DNA from: Ypsolopha sequella
Lineage: Eukaryota > Arthropoda > Insecta > Lepidoptera > Ypsolophidae
NCBI GenBank assembly: GCA_934047225.1
Contig: OW203993.1
Coordinates: 27,108,069 to 27,172,068 of the forward strand
Direction: 5' to 3'
Length of the DNA: 64,000 nucleotides
The notes under the pieces were generated by a model, which made no database searches, was not told the DNA's origin, and saw only the letters and a program-made list of their open reading frames with translations. Every line of letters starts with the position of its first letter. The first letter of the stretch is position 1. This document shows, piece after piece, positions 9,551-20,365 of the stretch. The position numbers were made by a program, and so were the translations under genes.

Positions 9551-11518
9551 ATGAAAGCGAAGGCTCTTGGGAAGGACGAGGTGATGGTGTTGCTGGACCT
9601 CATCAGCAATCATAAAGTTATTACCACAAAGGCTACCAATGCAACAAATAACAGGCTTAAGGAGGAAGCCTGGAAGAATGTTGCCCACGAATTTGCCGCT
9701 TCGGTTGGAGATTTCCGGCGGCCCGATAAACTTAAATTAAAGTGGGAGAACTTGAAAAAAGCGGCCCGGAAACGGAGTGCTCTGATCCGGCACAATAATC
9801 TTAAAGTAAGTGATTGGTTTGAGTTGACTTGTTGAATAATATACTACAATTTTATACCTGTATGTTCCATATTTTATATACATAAACTCACGCCTGTCCC
9901 CCGAAAGGTAGAGGCAACAACTTAGTACAATAACACAAACAGGAAAGGTCATGAGGAAACCAGGAAAATTCTTAAGCACGTGATTTGTGGCTGAATAATG
10001 ATGAATGCCTTGTCACTTGTCATCTTGGAATTTTGGGATACACAGGAAGAAATAAGCGCCATTCTATATGACGGCGCGTCCAATAAGAATGGCGGTGGTT
10101 GGGAATGTGCCGCGCGCTGCGATTGAGCTGGTTGACAGCGAGCGCGTCTGACGTATCCGTGTCGTATGATTAAAGAGCGTGCTGGATGGGGCAACCGACC
10201 GGTCGGGTCGGATGGAGCATCCAACACGGTCTGACGTAATGCAGAACATTGGTGCGATTCGGACCGAGAGGAACTGTCAAAGGAAGACAGGGTGGCAACA
10301 CTGGCAATCGGCCGCCATTGAGACAGAATCGTTTTGAATCTCGTTGAGGCACCACGTGTTCTGCAGAACGTCGGTTACATTCTTTATCTTAGAGATCAAG
10401 AATTATAAAAACGGTTGTATTTTGTTCAGTAACGTTTGGTTAAAATTATAATTCTACCGCTTCGTACATTTTGACTCCTCGCCCGATTACCCACGTTTCT
10501 GTGACCAAGAATGGGTGACACCGGTAATCCTGATGCCTCCCCCATTCCTTTACATATTTTAATATGTAAATATTATTATTCACAGACTGGAGGTGGTCAA
10601 TCACACATCCCAACAGACCTGGACCTGGACCGTGTGGCTGCAATTTTAGGTGCAACATGTACCGGGCTCAGTGCAGATTTTGGTGGTGACGTGGAGTCCG
10701 AAATACCTCCTCCACAGTATGACGCAGTGGTGGAGCTGGTGGATAATGGCCCTTTACCAGAAGAACTCCCATACCAGGAGGTTGAAAAACCTATGGTGCT
10801 TGGTGAAGAGGTGCTTGTTGGTGGGCATGGTAGCCAAAATTTAACACCCCAAAGAATGCCTGTAAGTATGTTTTCCATCTTAATTTTTTTATAAATGTCA
10901 TCAACATTCAAAGGGGCCACATAAGCCAAATGTTGAGGTTATCTTTTGAAAATGGTAAATGTCATGGCAATTAAACCAAGGTAGCAAAATTACAAAGGCT
11001 ATACTAGAGTCAAGTTAGTTATATATAAAATCACTTCTCAAACTAAAATAGATGAGCTTTAGTTCGTGCAAATTTCTACTACAATCAAGAATTGGACTAA
11101 AATGGTATAGGCTTTGTTAGTGTTTTTCACGTTGCATGTACAAGAACAAAAGCTAATCTATTATAGGATTAGTATTTAATCAAAGTTTAATTGTTAATTC
11201 GTTTTGGATTAGGTATTGTAGTAGAAATTTGCACGAACAAAAGCTCATTTATTTTAGTTTGAGTAGTGACTCAAATTTGTAATTTCGCTGACGGGTAGGA
11301 AGAGGAATAAACACAATACTTTGATTGGATCTTGTATGTGCTAACTTTAAATACCTGTTTTTTTAACAGTAAACAAACGACGAAAACTGTCTGAAGAGGT
11401 TCAGAGAGCTCGGAGGGACAAGGATTTAGCTTTAGCAGAATATTTTAAAGCTAAGGCTGAAAAAATAAAGCTTGAAAATGCCAAGTTAAAATTAGAATTA
11501 GAAAATTTTGGGCATTAA
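9551..11518 (+). CDS. Three-exon Myb/SANT-like (zeste/MSANTD-type) DNA-binding protein, intact, 227 aa
   Basis: Exons 9551-9805, 10586-10865 and 11370-11518 join in frame. Junctions are AAA|GTAAGTG...CACAG|ACT, then GTAA|GTATGT...AACAG|TAAAC. An alternative donor at 10862 would hit a stop, so 10866 is preferred. Residues 1-85 form a Myb/SANT helix domain (EAWKNVAHEFAA, LKLKWENLKKAARK). Exon 2 opens with TGGG, the hallmark just after this domain in zeste-like proteins, then an acidic, Pro-rich stretch. Exon 3 is a basic/leucine-rich coiled coil (EEVQRARRDKDLALAEYF, KLENAKLKLELEN). It sits tail-to-tail with a Harbinger transposase remnant (11940-14425), and PIF/Harbinger elements carry exactly such a second gene, so I infer it is the transposon's DNA-binding partner protein rather than a host gene. 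A polyadenylation signal candidate AATAAA is near 11639. Confidence 0.8.
9806..10585 (+). other. Intron 1 of the Myb/SANT gene
   Basis: A 780-base intron. It contains a CG-richer patch (about 10065-10320) unlike the surrounding AT-rich DNA, with a near-palindrome CCGACCGGTCGG at 10195-10206. That patch looks like an inserted fragment, but I cannot name it. Confidence 0.55.
11031..11270. mobile_element. MITE in intron 2 of the Myb/SANT gene (~240 bp)
   Basis: The left arm (11031-11085) reads TCACTTCTCAAACTAAAATA then GAGCTTTAGTTCGTGC and ATTTCTACTACAAT. Its reverse complement is at 11216-11270, ending TTTTAGTTTGAGTAGTGAC. Arms of about 55 bp with a ~130-base non-coding centre fit a miniature inverted-repeat element. 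The target duplication is not clear. Confidence 0.75.
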
Positions 11519-11939
11519 TAACATCAAGTCAAATTATAATTAGGTATAAGCAAAATTAAAATTTAGTTTTACTTCACAAACTTTCTTTTATTTTTCTTAT
11601 TTTGTGCCAAAACAAGACTTTTCTATTCTATATTATTTTAATAAATATACAGTTAGCTCAATTCTTCCAAATTCAGGCACCAAACAATCAAATCCTGAAA
11701 AAAATAATGCTTAGTTATAAACTATTATTCAATTCTTCACGGCCGTTTTCGGTCACAGCGACTGTCACTGCTGAGAGCAGCGCTGGTGAGCCCACATGGC
11801 TGACGTAGCCAATTTTTGCAGTGAACGTGCGACCACATTATTATTACACCACTGTCCAAAAAAGTGTTGTTTGTGGCATGCTCTTGGTAAGGCCAACAGT
11901 GGACTAATGTGGGGTTGGACTGACTAATGTAAGTAATGT
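11519..11939. other. Spacer between the two convergent Harbinger genes
   Basis: This is the 3' flank of the Myb/SANT gene, then a stretch around 11740-11900 of mixed composition. I see no conserved reading frame. Confidence 0.4.
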
Positions 11940-12143
11940 CAAATCATACCTGCTGAAATTGTTGCTTATTAGTTCTTGTCGAGTACTATTATTCTGATTG
12001 GCAGGTTCAACCTGTTCAACCATCATAGGGAATAACAATTTCTGGTTTAATATCATTAATGTTATTAAGTCTCCAAATATTGTGCAGAACAGAAGTAGCA
12101 ATAATAACTGCTTGTGTGGTGGGAAAGCTAGACGTAATTTTCC
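11940..12143 (-). pseudogene. PIF/Harbinger transposase C-terminus (part after the MULE insertion)
   Basis: Read on the minus strand, TTQAVIIATSVLHNIW then NDIKPEIVIPYDG is the conserved HARBI1 end (the xxVLHNI box). The protein is cut at 12144 by a FLYWCH-MULE. On the far side (14370-14425) the same strand reads FGVWKRRFPVLS, which is the segment normally just before it. The two together are one transposase gene split by a later insertion. It converges on the Myb/SANT gene, matching the two-gene plan of PIF/Harbinger elements. Confidence 0.75.
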
Positions 12144-12151
12144 TTCCGGAA

Positions 12152-14361
12152 CATAATGTTGGATTCTCATAATGTTGAATTCTCAAAATGTTGGATTCTC
12201 AAAATGTTGAATCTCAAAATGTTGAATTCTGAAAATGTTGAACAGTAAATCTTGAAATGTTGAATTCTTAAATTGTTGAAATTGCAAACAAATGGGATGG
12301 GTCATTTACCAATTAGGATTATAAAAAATAGCCTACCACCAATCAGTCAAACCGTTTCAGAGGAGTTTGTTTTTTTTACATTTTGCCCTTCATTTGTGTA
12401 AGCGAGTACTTAAAACCTCTTTGCATAACAGGTACTTACCTATCTTGCCGATACTGGCCACTTGTAATGAAAAGGAAAATTACACTAACAGTGACGGATG
12501 TCAATCGACTCAAATTGTCCTCATAAATTCTGATAAAAATTGTTATAACATGTTATTTACTAAAATATTAACACACTTACCATGAATCCGTATAAAGTAA
12601 TAAATTTAATGAAAAACCAAAAGAAAAAAGACATACTAATATTACATACTAATAATATATGGATCGAAGTTGTCCGAAATAAAAGATTTTTATTTTTATT
12701 ATTTAATATTGAAAGGAAAGTATACTATGAGTAAAGATGGAAAAACTAATTTTGATGGCTCGACACGATGGAAATGTACTAATCGGAATGTATGTACCGC
12801 AACAGTCACACTGAATAAGGACAAAACTAAAATAATACGTGAAACAGTTCATAAATGTTGCATAACAAGTGACAATTCATTATTAAGGGAGCTTCTGAAT
12901 AACATTAAGAAAGAGGTCTGTAGTAACTTGAATTCCATTCAAGATATTTTCGAGGATATGGTAACAAAATTTAAAAAATGTTATCCTAATTTTCCTGCAT
13001 GTGATTTACCCACATATTTGTCGGTTCGACCCACTTTATACAGAGCAAGGAAACAGTTTTTAAATTCAGATAAATTATTATTTAAAAAACTGGAAGACGT
13101 AAGAATACCAAAAGGGTTGCGAGAAAAGTTTACTGTGATCGAAGACGGAAATGAGGAAAAGATGATTCTAATTTGTTCCAAGAAGATGTTGAAAACATTA
13201 CGTTGTGCCAAAAGTATTTCGTACTATGGCGATGGAACTTTCCGCGTTTGTCCACGACCCTTTTATCAATTATATATTTTACATCTTGATGTTTATTCTG
13301 ATAAAAAAAGCATACACGTTTATCCAGCAATATATGCTTTTTTACCAAACAAAACGCAGAGAACTTATACTCGGCTGTTCTCACTGATTAAAAATTAACT
13401 CAAAGTCAACATATAAGACTATTCAAATGTGATTACGAAATCGCCTCAATTAATGCCGTAAAAAAGGTATATAAAAATGTGAAAATTACAGGGTGTTATC
13501 ATCACTTTAATAAAGCAATTTGGAAGAAGGCGAAAGAATTAGAGATAACCCAAAAGAAAAAGAAAACCACTAATAAGTATGTCAATAAAACGGAAAGGAA
13601 CATTGTTCGATTATGCTCTTATTTTGTGTTACTGCCTTCCATACATATGCAAAACACCTGGCATCACATTAATCACATTAAAGATATAGCTCCAAATACA
13701 CCGAAGATGCATTTGTTTCTGGATTATTTTGAAAATAACTGGTATAATAAGGACCACAATTTGTTAAGCTGTGCAGATGATGTCCACAGAACTACAAATT
13801 CGTGTGAAGGGTATCATCGCAAATTGAATTCCAGACTCCCAAACACACCTAATATATTTCTCGTCTTGCATATGATACAAAAAGAAGCATATTATTTTGA
13901 TAGGAAAATTGAAAGAGGTATGTTTCTTCCGTTCCAAAAAAATCGACGACTAAAACATATTATTTTTGACCGAAAGTATGAAAAACTATTGACTAAATTG
14001 GAAAAACAGGTACTTTCGCCTTTAAAGTTTCTCCGTGAAATAATATTTATTAGGCTTAAGCTATGTACGTAAAGTACCAAAAAGAATAATTTTATTTTAA
14101 GCGAAATAATTCAACATTAAGTTCTGGAAGGCAAAATATTTTTTTTTTAACCTAGGTTCATAATTCTCTAAATAAAAACATATATTAACTTTTACATAGT
14201 TAATTATTTATTTGTTAGTTTTGTCGCATGTTGTTGCTGCACCAATAAGACTGTTTTAAAATTCCCGGAATCCAACATTTTCAGAATTCAACATTTTGAG
14301 ATTCAACATTTTGGAAATCCAACATTTTGAGAATTCAACATTATGAGAATCCAACATTATG
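12152..14361 (+). mobile_element. FLYWCH-type Mutator-like element, 2210 bp, inside the Harbinger transposase
   Basis: The ends are inverted repeats of roughly 95-100 bp, starting CATAATGTTGGATTCTCATA on both sides. Each is built of repeated AATGTTG-GAATTCT modules. Both ends abut TTCCGGAA (12144-12151 and 14362-14369), which fits an 8 bp target duplication. Because that word is palindromic it could instead be part of the terminal repeat. The interior holds a MULE transposase gene with one visible frame break. Confidence 0.8.
12670..14072 (+). pseudogene. FLYWCH-MULE transposase, one frameshift
   Basis: The first frame (12670-13398) has an N-terminal FLYWCH-like zinc finger (RWKCTNRNVCTATV, about residues 34-65), then the first catalytic Asp in YYGDGTFRVCP. 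Between 13398 and 13479 the reading shifts; FKCDYEIASINAVK (about 13424-13465) supplies the second Asp. The second frame continues with CYHHFNKAIWKKAKE, the Cys/His block typical of MULEs, and TTNSCEGYHRKLNSRL, which holds the catalytic Glu. Total length and motif order match ordinary MULE transposases. The single frameshift near 13395 is the only obvious lesion. Confidence 0.85.
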
Positions 14362-14369
14362 TTCCGGAA

Positions 14370-14425
14370 GAGTAATTTTAATGATAGCACTGGAAAACGT
14401 CTTTTCCAAACTCCAAAACATCTGT
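14370..14425 (-). pseudogene. PIF/Harbinger transposase fragment (part before the MULE insertion)
   Basis: Minus-strand translation gives FGVWKRRFPVLSLKL, the conserved stretch immediately upstream of the VLHNI box found at 11940-12143. Upstream of this (14426-14540) I no longer recognise the transposase. Confidence 0.65.
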
Positions 14426-14610
14426 ACAAAATAAATTTTTAATACTGTAGGGTTCGGGAATAGATGTAACGCTGTATTCCGGTACAGTTCGTGTTTAATT
14501 AACTTATTACAAGAACGTAGCACAACAAACAATGCTTCACGAGGCGGGCTAGTTGCGCACGGCTATAAAAAGACATAGAGTGGGGGGGGCACGGAGGTGT
14601 GGGACGCGGG

Positions 14611-15342
14611 GAGTGGAGCGACACGTCGTCCGAGATCTATCTATGAATATGTATGTAGGTATAGCGCGTAATATACTCCCCTCCAAGTCACAAAATCGCC
14701 CTGATGGTGACTTGGCCAAACAACAAAACTTATTGAAAAACGAAATCAAAAGTTATAATGATAACACTGATTAGCAACAGTCTAACGGTTTACGTGGGCG
14801 AGGTTGTACTGGGACGGACTCACCAACACTTTGGCCCATACAATGAAATGTCCCTGTCCAATGTCCCTGGCATGAAACTTCCCCAAAAGTTGGCCCTCGG
14901 AGTCCTCGACTTCGTAAAATGTGGGGCTAATTATTTTACGGATAATATAAGGGCCGCCGCGTAAAGGCATGAACTTTTTTTTTAATCCCTTAGCTGCGTT
15001 ATTCAGGGCATGACATGTGTTGTCAGAAATATTAGGTCTCCCTTAGCGTGCGAAACAGATGTGTGACGACTGCTATCCGCAATATCCTTCCTAGCATCCT
15101 GTTGCTTCTCGACACGATCTTTAATGTATTTCAAAGTGAGCAAAAACTTTTCCAAATAAGGAGTGGCTTGTGGTACAAAAGTGTCTTTCGAAAGAATACC
15201 ACGTAGGTCATGATTGGCATCAAACGGAGTTCGCATTTCCCTAGCAAATGTAAGATATGCAGGAGTGTGACCAGTAGTTGAGAGTGGAGCGACGCGTCGT
15301 CCGAGATCTATCTATGAATATGTAAGTAGGTATAGCGCGTTA
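14611..15342 (-). mobile_element. Internally deleted LTR retrotransposon with integrase C-terminus
   Basis: A ~62 bp direct repeat beginning GAGTGGAGCGACRCGTCGTC occurs at about 14611-14672 and 15282-15343. These are probably parts of the two LTRs. Between them, two minus-strand frames (15003-15236 and 14782-14970) read MRTPFDANHDLRG and LRGGPYIIRKIISPTFYEVE, resembling the integrase C-terminal region, including its GPY/F module, of retrovirus-like (Ty3-type) pol. All else of pol and gag is gone. Confidence 0.65.
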
Positions 15343-15416
15343 CAATACATATTTACTTAACCAATCGAAACAGGTAGTTTAGCATTTGAAGTGTATAATT
15401 ACAAATATGAAATATA

Positions 15417-16385
15417 CACTCGGCGTCAAAAAAATCGCACCTTTTGAAAAATTTACTTCTAACCATTTTAACTCAAATTTGAAACCAAATATGGGAGAAC
15501 TATTTGGTATCAATTAAAAGGGCATTAAACGACCTTGAAATGAACGATCGTTTCATTTCATAAACGATACAAATCTCTCGAATACGTGGTGTTAAGAAAA
15601 GTATTGCTCAAATACGCGTTCAAACGGTCGTTACTTGCGCTACATTACAGGGCTTTAAAAAGGTAATTACACGTCAAATGTTGGTCATTCACTATCCAAA
15701 CCTTGAAGGTGACACACGTTAAGCGCACAAGCAAAAAAATTACCCTCAACATGGATACTACTCCTGAAAAAGCTGCACAAGTTATTGCACTGCTGCGCCG
15801 ACTCAACCTTAGCCGTTTTGCTGTTCGAAGAGTAATCCAGCGATTCCGGGAGACTGGTGGCTATGTCCGAAGACATGGATTTGGGGGACGACGCTGCACA
15901 TCTGATAGGGATGACCGCTTCGTAGTGTCGACGAGTTTGTGAAATCGGTTTCCAATGCTGTTGAGATAAGACAGCAACTCGAAGCAGTTCGCGGGACAAC
16001 TGCAAGTGACTCTACGATTAGAAGAAGATTGGAAGAGAAGAAAATAGCCGCCCATAGAGCTGCTACAGGCCCAAGATTGACTGTTGTAGAGCATCGTAGA
16101 TCCCGCTTGCAGTTTGCCCGCGATCACGTCGATTGGACGCTCGACCAATGGAGCACAGTTCTCTTCTCAGATGAAACGAGGGTGTACATTTCTGCAATGA
16201 CAGGTGAAAAAGAGTGTACAGGAGGTAGGGGGAGCGATTCGCATAAGCCTGTATTCAAGAGACTGTGGAATACGGGGGTGGCCCCTGAATGTTTTGGGGT
16301 GGTATATCTTGCGACGACAAAACTGACCTTGTATGCGTTTCCCGGACTGGAGGTGCTCACGGGCAAGGATCGCTGACAATATATT
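15417..16385 (+). pseudogene. Second Tc1-type element, 3' truncated
   Basis: The left end is TA then CACTCGGCGTCAAAAAAATC (15417 on), a typical Tc1 terminus. Transposase frames at 15750-15942 and 15939-16376 read MDTTPEKAAQVIALLR, then RRLEEKKIAAHRAATGPRL and VDWTLDQWSTVLFSDET, with the first catalytic Asp. The text continues KTDLVCVS-like, then stops matching at about 16385, before the second catalytic Asp. A frame change near 15940 and the missing 3' half make it dead. It is related to, but clearly different from, the intact Tc1 at 7758-9388. Confidence 0.85.
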
Positions 16386-16415
16386 GCTATGAATATAATA
16401 ATTTATTTTAACTAA

Positions 16416-16502
16416 ATTCTTACTTTTAATTACCCCAATTTCTATTTAATAATTTTCATTATTAAATAGAAATACATATTGGGGTAATTAAAAGTAAGAA
16501 TT
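16416..16502. repeat. Near-perfect hairpin
   Basis: AATTCTTACTTTTAATTACC at 16416-16435, continuing to CCAATTTCTATTTAATA, is answered in reverse complement by 16460-16502. The stem is about 37 bp with one ~6-base asymmetry and a loop of 7. It could be a MITE remnant or a hairpin RNA source. Confidence 0.75.
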
Positions 16503-16564
16503 AAGTTACAACAATTTGATTTAGAAAAAAATTATTCTCATTTTTTTTTTTTTCAGAAATAGGA

Positions 16565-18590
16565 TCAGTGAGCTAGTATTCGGCCATTTAGTAGACTTTC
16601 AAACTTTGAGCCCAAAATTATAATTTAATATATTATGAGATTATAAAATGCAATATGATGCTGCATATATTTAAGTTTCTTTGTACAGACCTCTACTTTT
16701 TTATATAAAAAATGAATAATGAAAACGGAGTCATTTTGTCGGTATTCGGCTCCATGAGTCAATATTCGACCAGGGATGAACCTGTATTCGGCCATGGGTT
16801 TTCAAGGTGCAGGTTAAAAAAATAACACAGCTTTTTGTGATAAATTTTTTAATAACTATAAGAACAATAAATCTATATTATTTTTCATCGTCTACTCATC
16901 ATCATCCTTTTTCTAAAGGTTTAAGTATAAACAAATGTTTCTCAAAAGGATCTTCAATTAAGTTTGGTATACTTGTTTGAGTTGGTATTACAAGAACATC
17001 ATATAGCGAAACATAAGAACCAATTTCTAAGAGACTCCCTGATGATAAATGAAGTGTCGACTCTGTCTCAATATTATCATGAATGATTATGATTAATGTT
17101 TTCCCCTGCAGCTGGTTCATGTGAAGATGTTATATGTAAAGATTCAACATTATTGGTATCAGAAGGATTGTGAGGTAACTGGCCCTAAAAATATTGGAGA
17201 CACAATTGTTTTTGATCGTTCATGATGTGAAAACGAACAATATTTTTCGTTTATGATATGATTATCTTCTTTCTCGGTAGGTGGCTGACGTTTAGGAGTC
17301 ATCAGACTGATATTTTCAGGAGTTTCATCGTTGTCTGGCCCTAAAATTGCCTCGATATTCGGAACAGATTGTAGGGAATCGGCGTTGGCCATATCAAGTG
17401 CGGGCAATTTCTGAACTGGATTTGAGATGGGAAGGTTTATGGATTCTTCATTATTGCCAAATGTCTTGCTTCCGTCCGCAGAATATTCCTTTAAAATGGA
17501 ATTGGATAAATCTATTGTTGTGTCTGTTTGGTTTTCTGATTCAGTATCCATTGAGTTATTTGTTGTTTTTCTGTTCCTTTCGACTTTGGCAATCTCTTTT
17601 TGATTGTTTTCAATTCTCTCAGTATTATTTTGACATCTACCTTTTTCTGCTTTAAAACAGGTTGTAGGTAATTTAAAACCTTTTTGGTTGAGACCAAATC
17701 AGCGTTTATGATTTCGTTATTGGATGTTGGAATTGGTTTGTTCATGTTTATTTTGTACACACTTTGTGTTATAATCGACGGCATCTGGATCAAATGGAAA
17801 AATACTACATTTCTTGAAACTGCTTATAACGTTTGATGGCATATTTGTTTCAAGCAAAGTGTCATTAAAAAGTTGGCAGAAGTTTAGTTTTATCACGGTT
17901 TTGTTAACGTTTGCAGGCTTAGACAAAAAATCTGGGACGACTTTTTTCCAGTTTGTTTTTAATGGCGCGAAAACACTGACGACTTCTGGCTGTAGGATAT
18001 GCGTCGTATTGGGAGGCAAGGCATATAAAATGATGTCAAGCTCTTCGCACATTTTGCTAAGATCCAGTGACATGTGGGACTTATGTCCATCAACGAATAG
18101 CAAAATAGGTTTCTGAATATTGTTACGAAATTATTAAAAACGTTACTTACATATTCGAAGAAGACGTCATGTCTCATCCACCCTTTTTCAGATTTTCCAA
18201 GTATCCAATTTGATGGCATATTTTTTACTTAAGCTCGTGATGGGCGAGCATATGGAAACACGACCAAAGGTGGAGATATTTTTCCACTTGCGTTAAAAGT
18301 TACCAACACGGTAAGGTTATCTTTGTCATTGCCTTTTTTTATTTCGTATAGGTTTCTGTAGCCTTTAGGGGCTAATACTTTTCCGGTTTTAGGACACATG
18401 ACAAATCCACTTTCATCTTCGTTGAAAATACGCTCCGGGCAGCCTAAAATATCGTCATTGTTTAATTCGGATAAGAAGGTTTTAAGTTCACGAAACCAAA
18501 GCCGGATACTTTCTTTTGTAACTATTGCTCTAGCCTTATTAATACTCTCAGCATGACGGTATGAAATTTCTGGATCCCTTTAAATATTTA
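16565..18590 (-). pseudogene. pogo/Tigger-type transposase (DDE_1), decayed
   Basis: On the minus strand from about 18560: IRLWFRELKTFLSELN, NEDESGFVMCPKTGKVLAPK (first catalytic Asp region), GNDKDNLTVLVTFNASGK, then NMPSNWILGKSEKGWM and, after a frame change near 18110, LLFVDGHKSHMSL (second Asp) and LPPNTTHILQPEVVSVFAPL. This is the pogo catalytic core in order. After 17717 the reading breaks and resumes as a low-complexity acidic C-terminal tail (17159-17551). The DNA-binding N-terminus is missing or unrecognisable. At 16565-16800 the word TATTCGGCC (or close) recurs three or four times, possibly sub-terminal repeats of the element. Confidence 0.85.
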
Positions 18591-18785
18591 TTTTATTCTG
18601 TTTTTAGTATTTGCTGTTATAGCGGCAACAAAAATACATCATCTGTGATAATTTCAACTGTCTAACTATCACGGTACTTGAGATACAGTCTGGTGTCAGA
18701 CGGACAGACAGACAGACGGACAAACGTACAGCGGAGTCTTAGTAATAGGGTCCCGGAACCTTTGGGTACGGAACCCTAAAAACCA
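18575..18785. repeat. Lepidopteran dispersed repeat (GGTTCCGTA family relative)
   Basis: CTTTAAATATTTATTTTATT and GTTATAGCGGCAACAAAAAT are repeated with small changes at 55080-55150. The stretch ends with CAGACGGACAGACAGACAG and GGTACGGAACCCTAAAAACC, words common in moth and butterfly dispersed repeats. Confidence 0.7.
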
Positions 18786-18959
18786 AATAAAAAGGCTTAG
18801 AGGAGTACTCCTTTGCCTGCTCTTGAATAGAAATAACTTAAATTCCAGTATATTAGTATACAAATGTATTCATATGTTATTGTGCTTCTTTTATCTTTAT
18901 TTTTATAATGTTATTTGGAAAGAAGTACAGTAATGTAACAATACAAACTGTGTATAGGT

Positions 18960-19110
18960 AAATACTTCACATAAACGAGAATTCGCAGATGGTTTCCAAT
19001 TTCCACTGTATCGCATATTATGCAGCCATTTTTTGTGTCTATTGTCCTACAAACTTTGAAATCTGTAAATGCGAAATCCTTGTTCCGATCTGTTCTTGTA
19101 GTTGTTAGCC
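18960..19110 (-). pseudogene. Possible THAP zinc-finger remnant
   Basis: Minus-strand translation includes NWKPSANSRLCEVF, close to the W-P-S...S-x-x-C-x-x-H-F block of THAP domains, but the expected His is not in place and flanking residues are not clear. Weak call. Confidence 0.3.
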
Positions 19111-19299
19111 GAGCAGTACGTCATTCTTCAAGTTTCGGAATTTTCAGAGCTGAAATTCTGAATTTTTGCTTGGTGATAATTTTGTACAACAATTTTTCAA
19201 TAAAGTTTCAGATTCTCATGTTTTTAATCTATCTAAATGATTTAATTAATTTCTCAATTTATAATAATAGGATCATACTAAGTATTCCTTAAAAATTGA

Positions 19300-19520
19300 A
19301 GCACACCTTGCACTGCGAGCGGAACAAACTCCGTTTGGCTTGCAATGGTGAACTTCATAGAAGTGCTCCGATTATAAATAAGTGAGTGGACCGGACTGAC
19401 GGAGTACAAAGAGTGACAAAGTATTCAAAGATTTAACAAGTACAAAGAGTCACAAAGTGGTCAAAGAGTTAACCGCTCAAAAATGACAGATTTTCTTAAC
19501 AAATTTTATAACCAAGCAAA
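19300..19520 (+). repeat. 5' fragment of a LINE family also present at 20938-21560
   Basis: CTTCATAGAAGTGCTCCG resembles the text at 21339, and AACAAATTTTATAACCAAGC at 19499-19518 recurs at 21279-21298. The stretch has repeated CAAAGAGT words (19409-19475). I read it as the 5' region of the same retroelement, otherwise lost. Confidence 0.5.
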
Positions 19521-19679
19521 AAATTGATACTTGTCGTTGTTGGTTCTTGATGGAACATTTGAAACATCTTGTCAATAAAATTTTTTGATCAATATATATT
19601 TGTGTCTTTTTTATGAGATTTTTAATGTAGTTTTGGTTGATTAAGAACTAATAATAAAAAGGTAAAAATAATAATTTAA

Positions 19680-20365
19680 CTCAAGATATATTTCGGGCCC
19701 CACTGGGCCCGGCATCAGTTGAGATTCTGACAATTAATTAAATATGACAGATAAGTTATTTACAAAAAAGAAATAGGTAAAAAAGGTTTATTTACAATTT
19801 ATCTAAATTTAATTTTCATTCAAATTCATTCATTCATTCATTTGATCATTCATTCATTCATTCATTCATTATAATTTATTTAAAGAAATTATTACTAGAC
19901 AGTGGTACCACCCAGCAGCTGCGATAGGTATGTGTATTGCGTTGATTCCTGCGGCTGCTAGGTGGCGCCACCGTTGCCACACCTTGGTCTGGTTTTCTCG
20001 TGTAATATGTCAGAGTCGTCAGTGTCAATGTTGTCGGTTAAGTCCAGGTCCGTAGTGCGCACCAAGTGACCATATGAATGAGGACTCCCATGTCCTGAGC
20101 TGAATGTCTGTTAATGGAGGGTGAAATGATTTGATGATTCGGACTGTGAAACATTGGTTAAATGGAAGGTTGTGTAGTCGTGTGTGTGTTGGTATAGGTA
20201 GGATGTTGTTTGGTGTTTTTGATGTGTGTCTGTGTTGGTTTATTCTGATATTTAGTGCGTTTTTTGTTTCTCCAACGTAGAATGCCGGGCAGTGCCGACA
20301 TTCTAGAAGGTATATACAGTTTTTGGTTTTGCATGTGGTGTGTTGTTGGGTTTTGTGTGTGTTGG
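19680..20365 (-). pseudogene. Penelope-like element: GIY-YIG endonuclease fragment (copy B)
   Basis: Minus-strand reading from 20360 gives IYLLECRHCPAFYVGETKNA then IRINQH, and further on RTWESSFIW. This is a GIY-YIG nuclease: the I/VYL...YVG pair, the R...H and the Glu of TWE. Penelope-like retroelements carry such a C-terminal nuclease, which nicks target DNA. The frame ends near 20023. The inverted words GGGCCCCACTGGGCCC at 19696-19711 may be a Penelope terminal hairpin. No reverse transcriptase is present. Confidence 0.75.
19822..19869. repeat. (ATTC)n microsatellite
   Basis: CATTCATTCATTCATTTGATCATTCATTC-type repeats run for about 50 bases. The same motif ends the LINE at 22960-22986. 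Confidence 0.85.

Noticed and set aside
10446..10929. Frames opposite and beside exon 2 of the Myb/SANT gene
   Set aside because: They conflict with the supported splice sites and have no homology that I can see.
18660..18780. CAGACAGACAG run as a microsatellite or regulatory site
   Set aside because: It is part of the dispersed repeat family, also seen at 51118-51137 in complement.
19020..19292. Open frame of 90 codons on the plus strand
   Set aside because: Hydrophobic, AT-driven composition, no homology I recognise, and it overlaps a possible minus-strand remnant.
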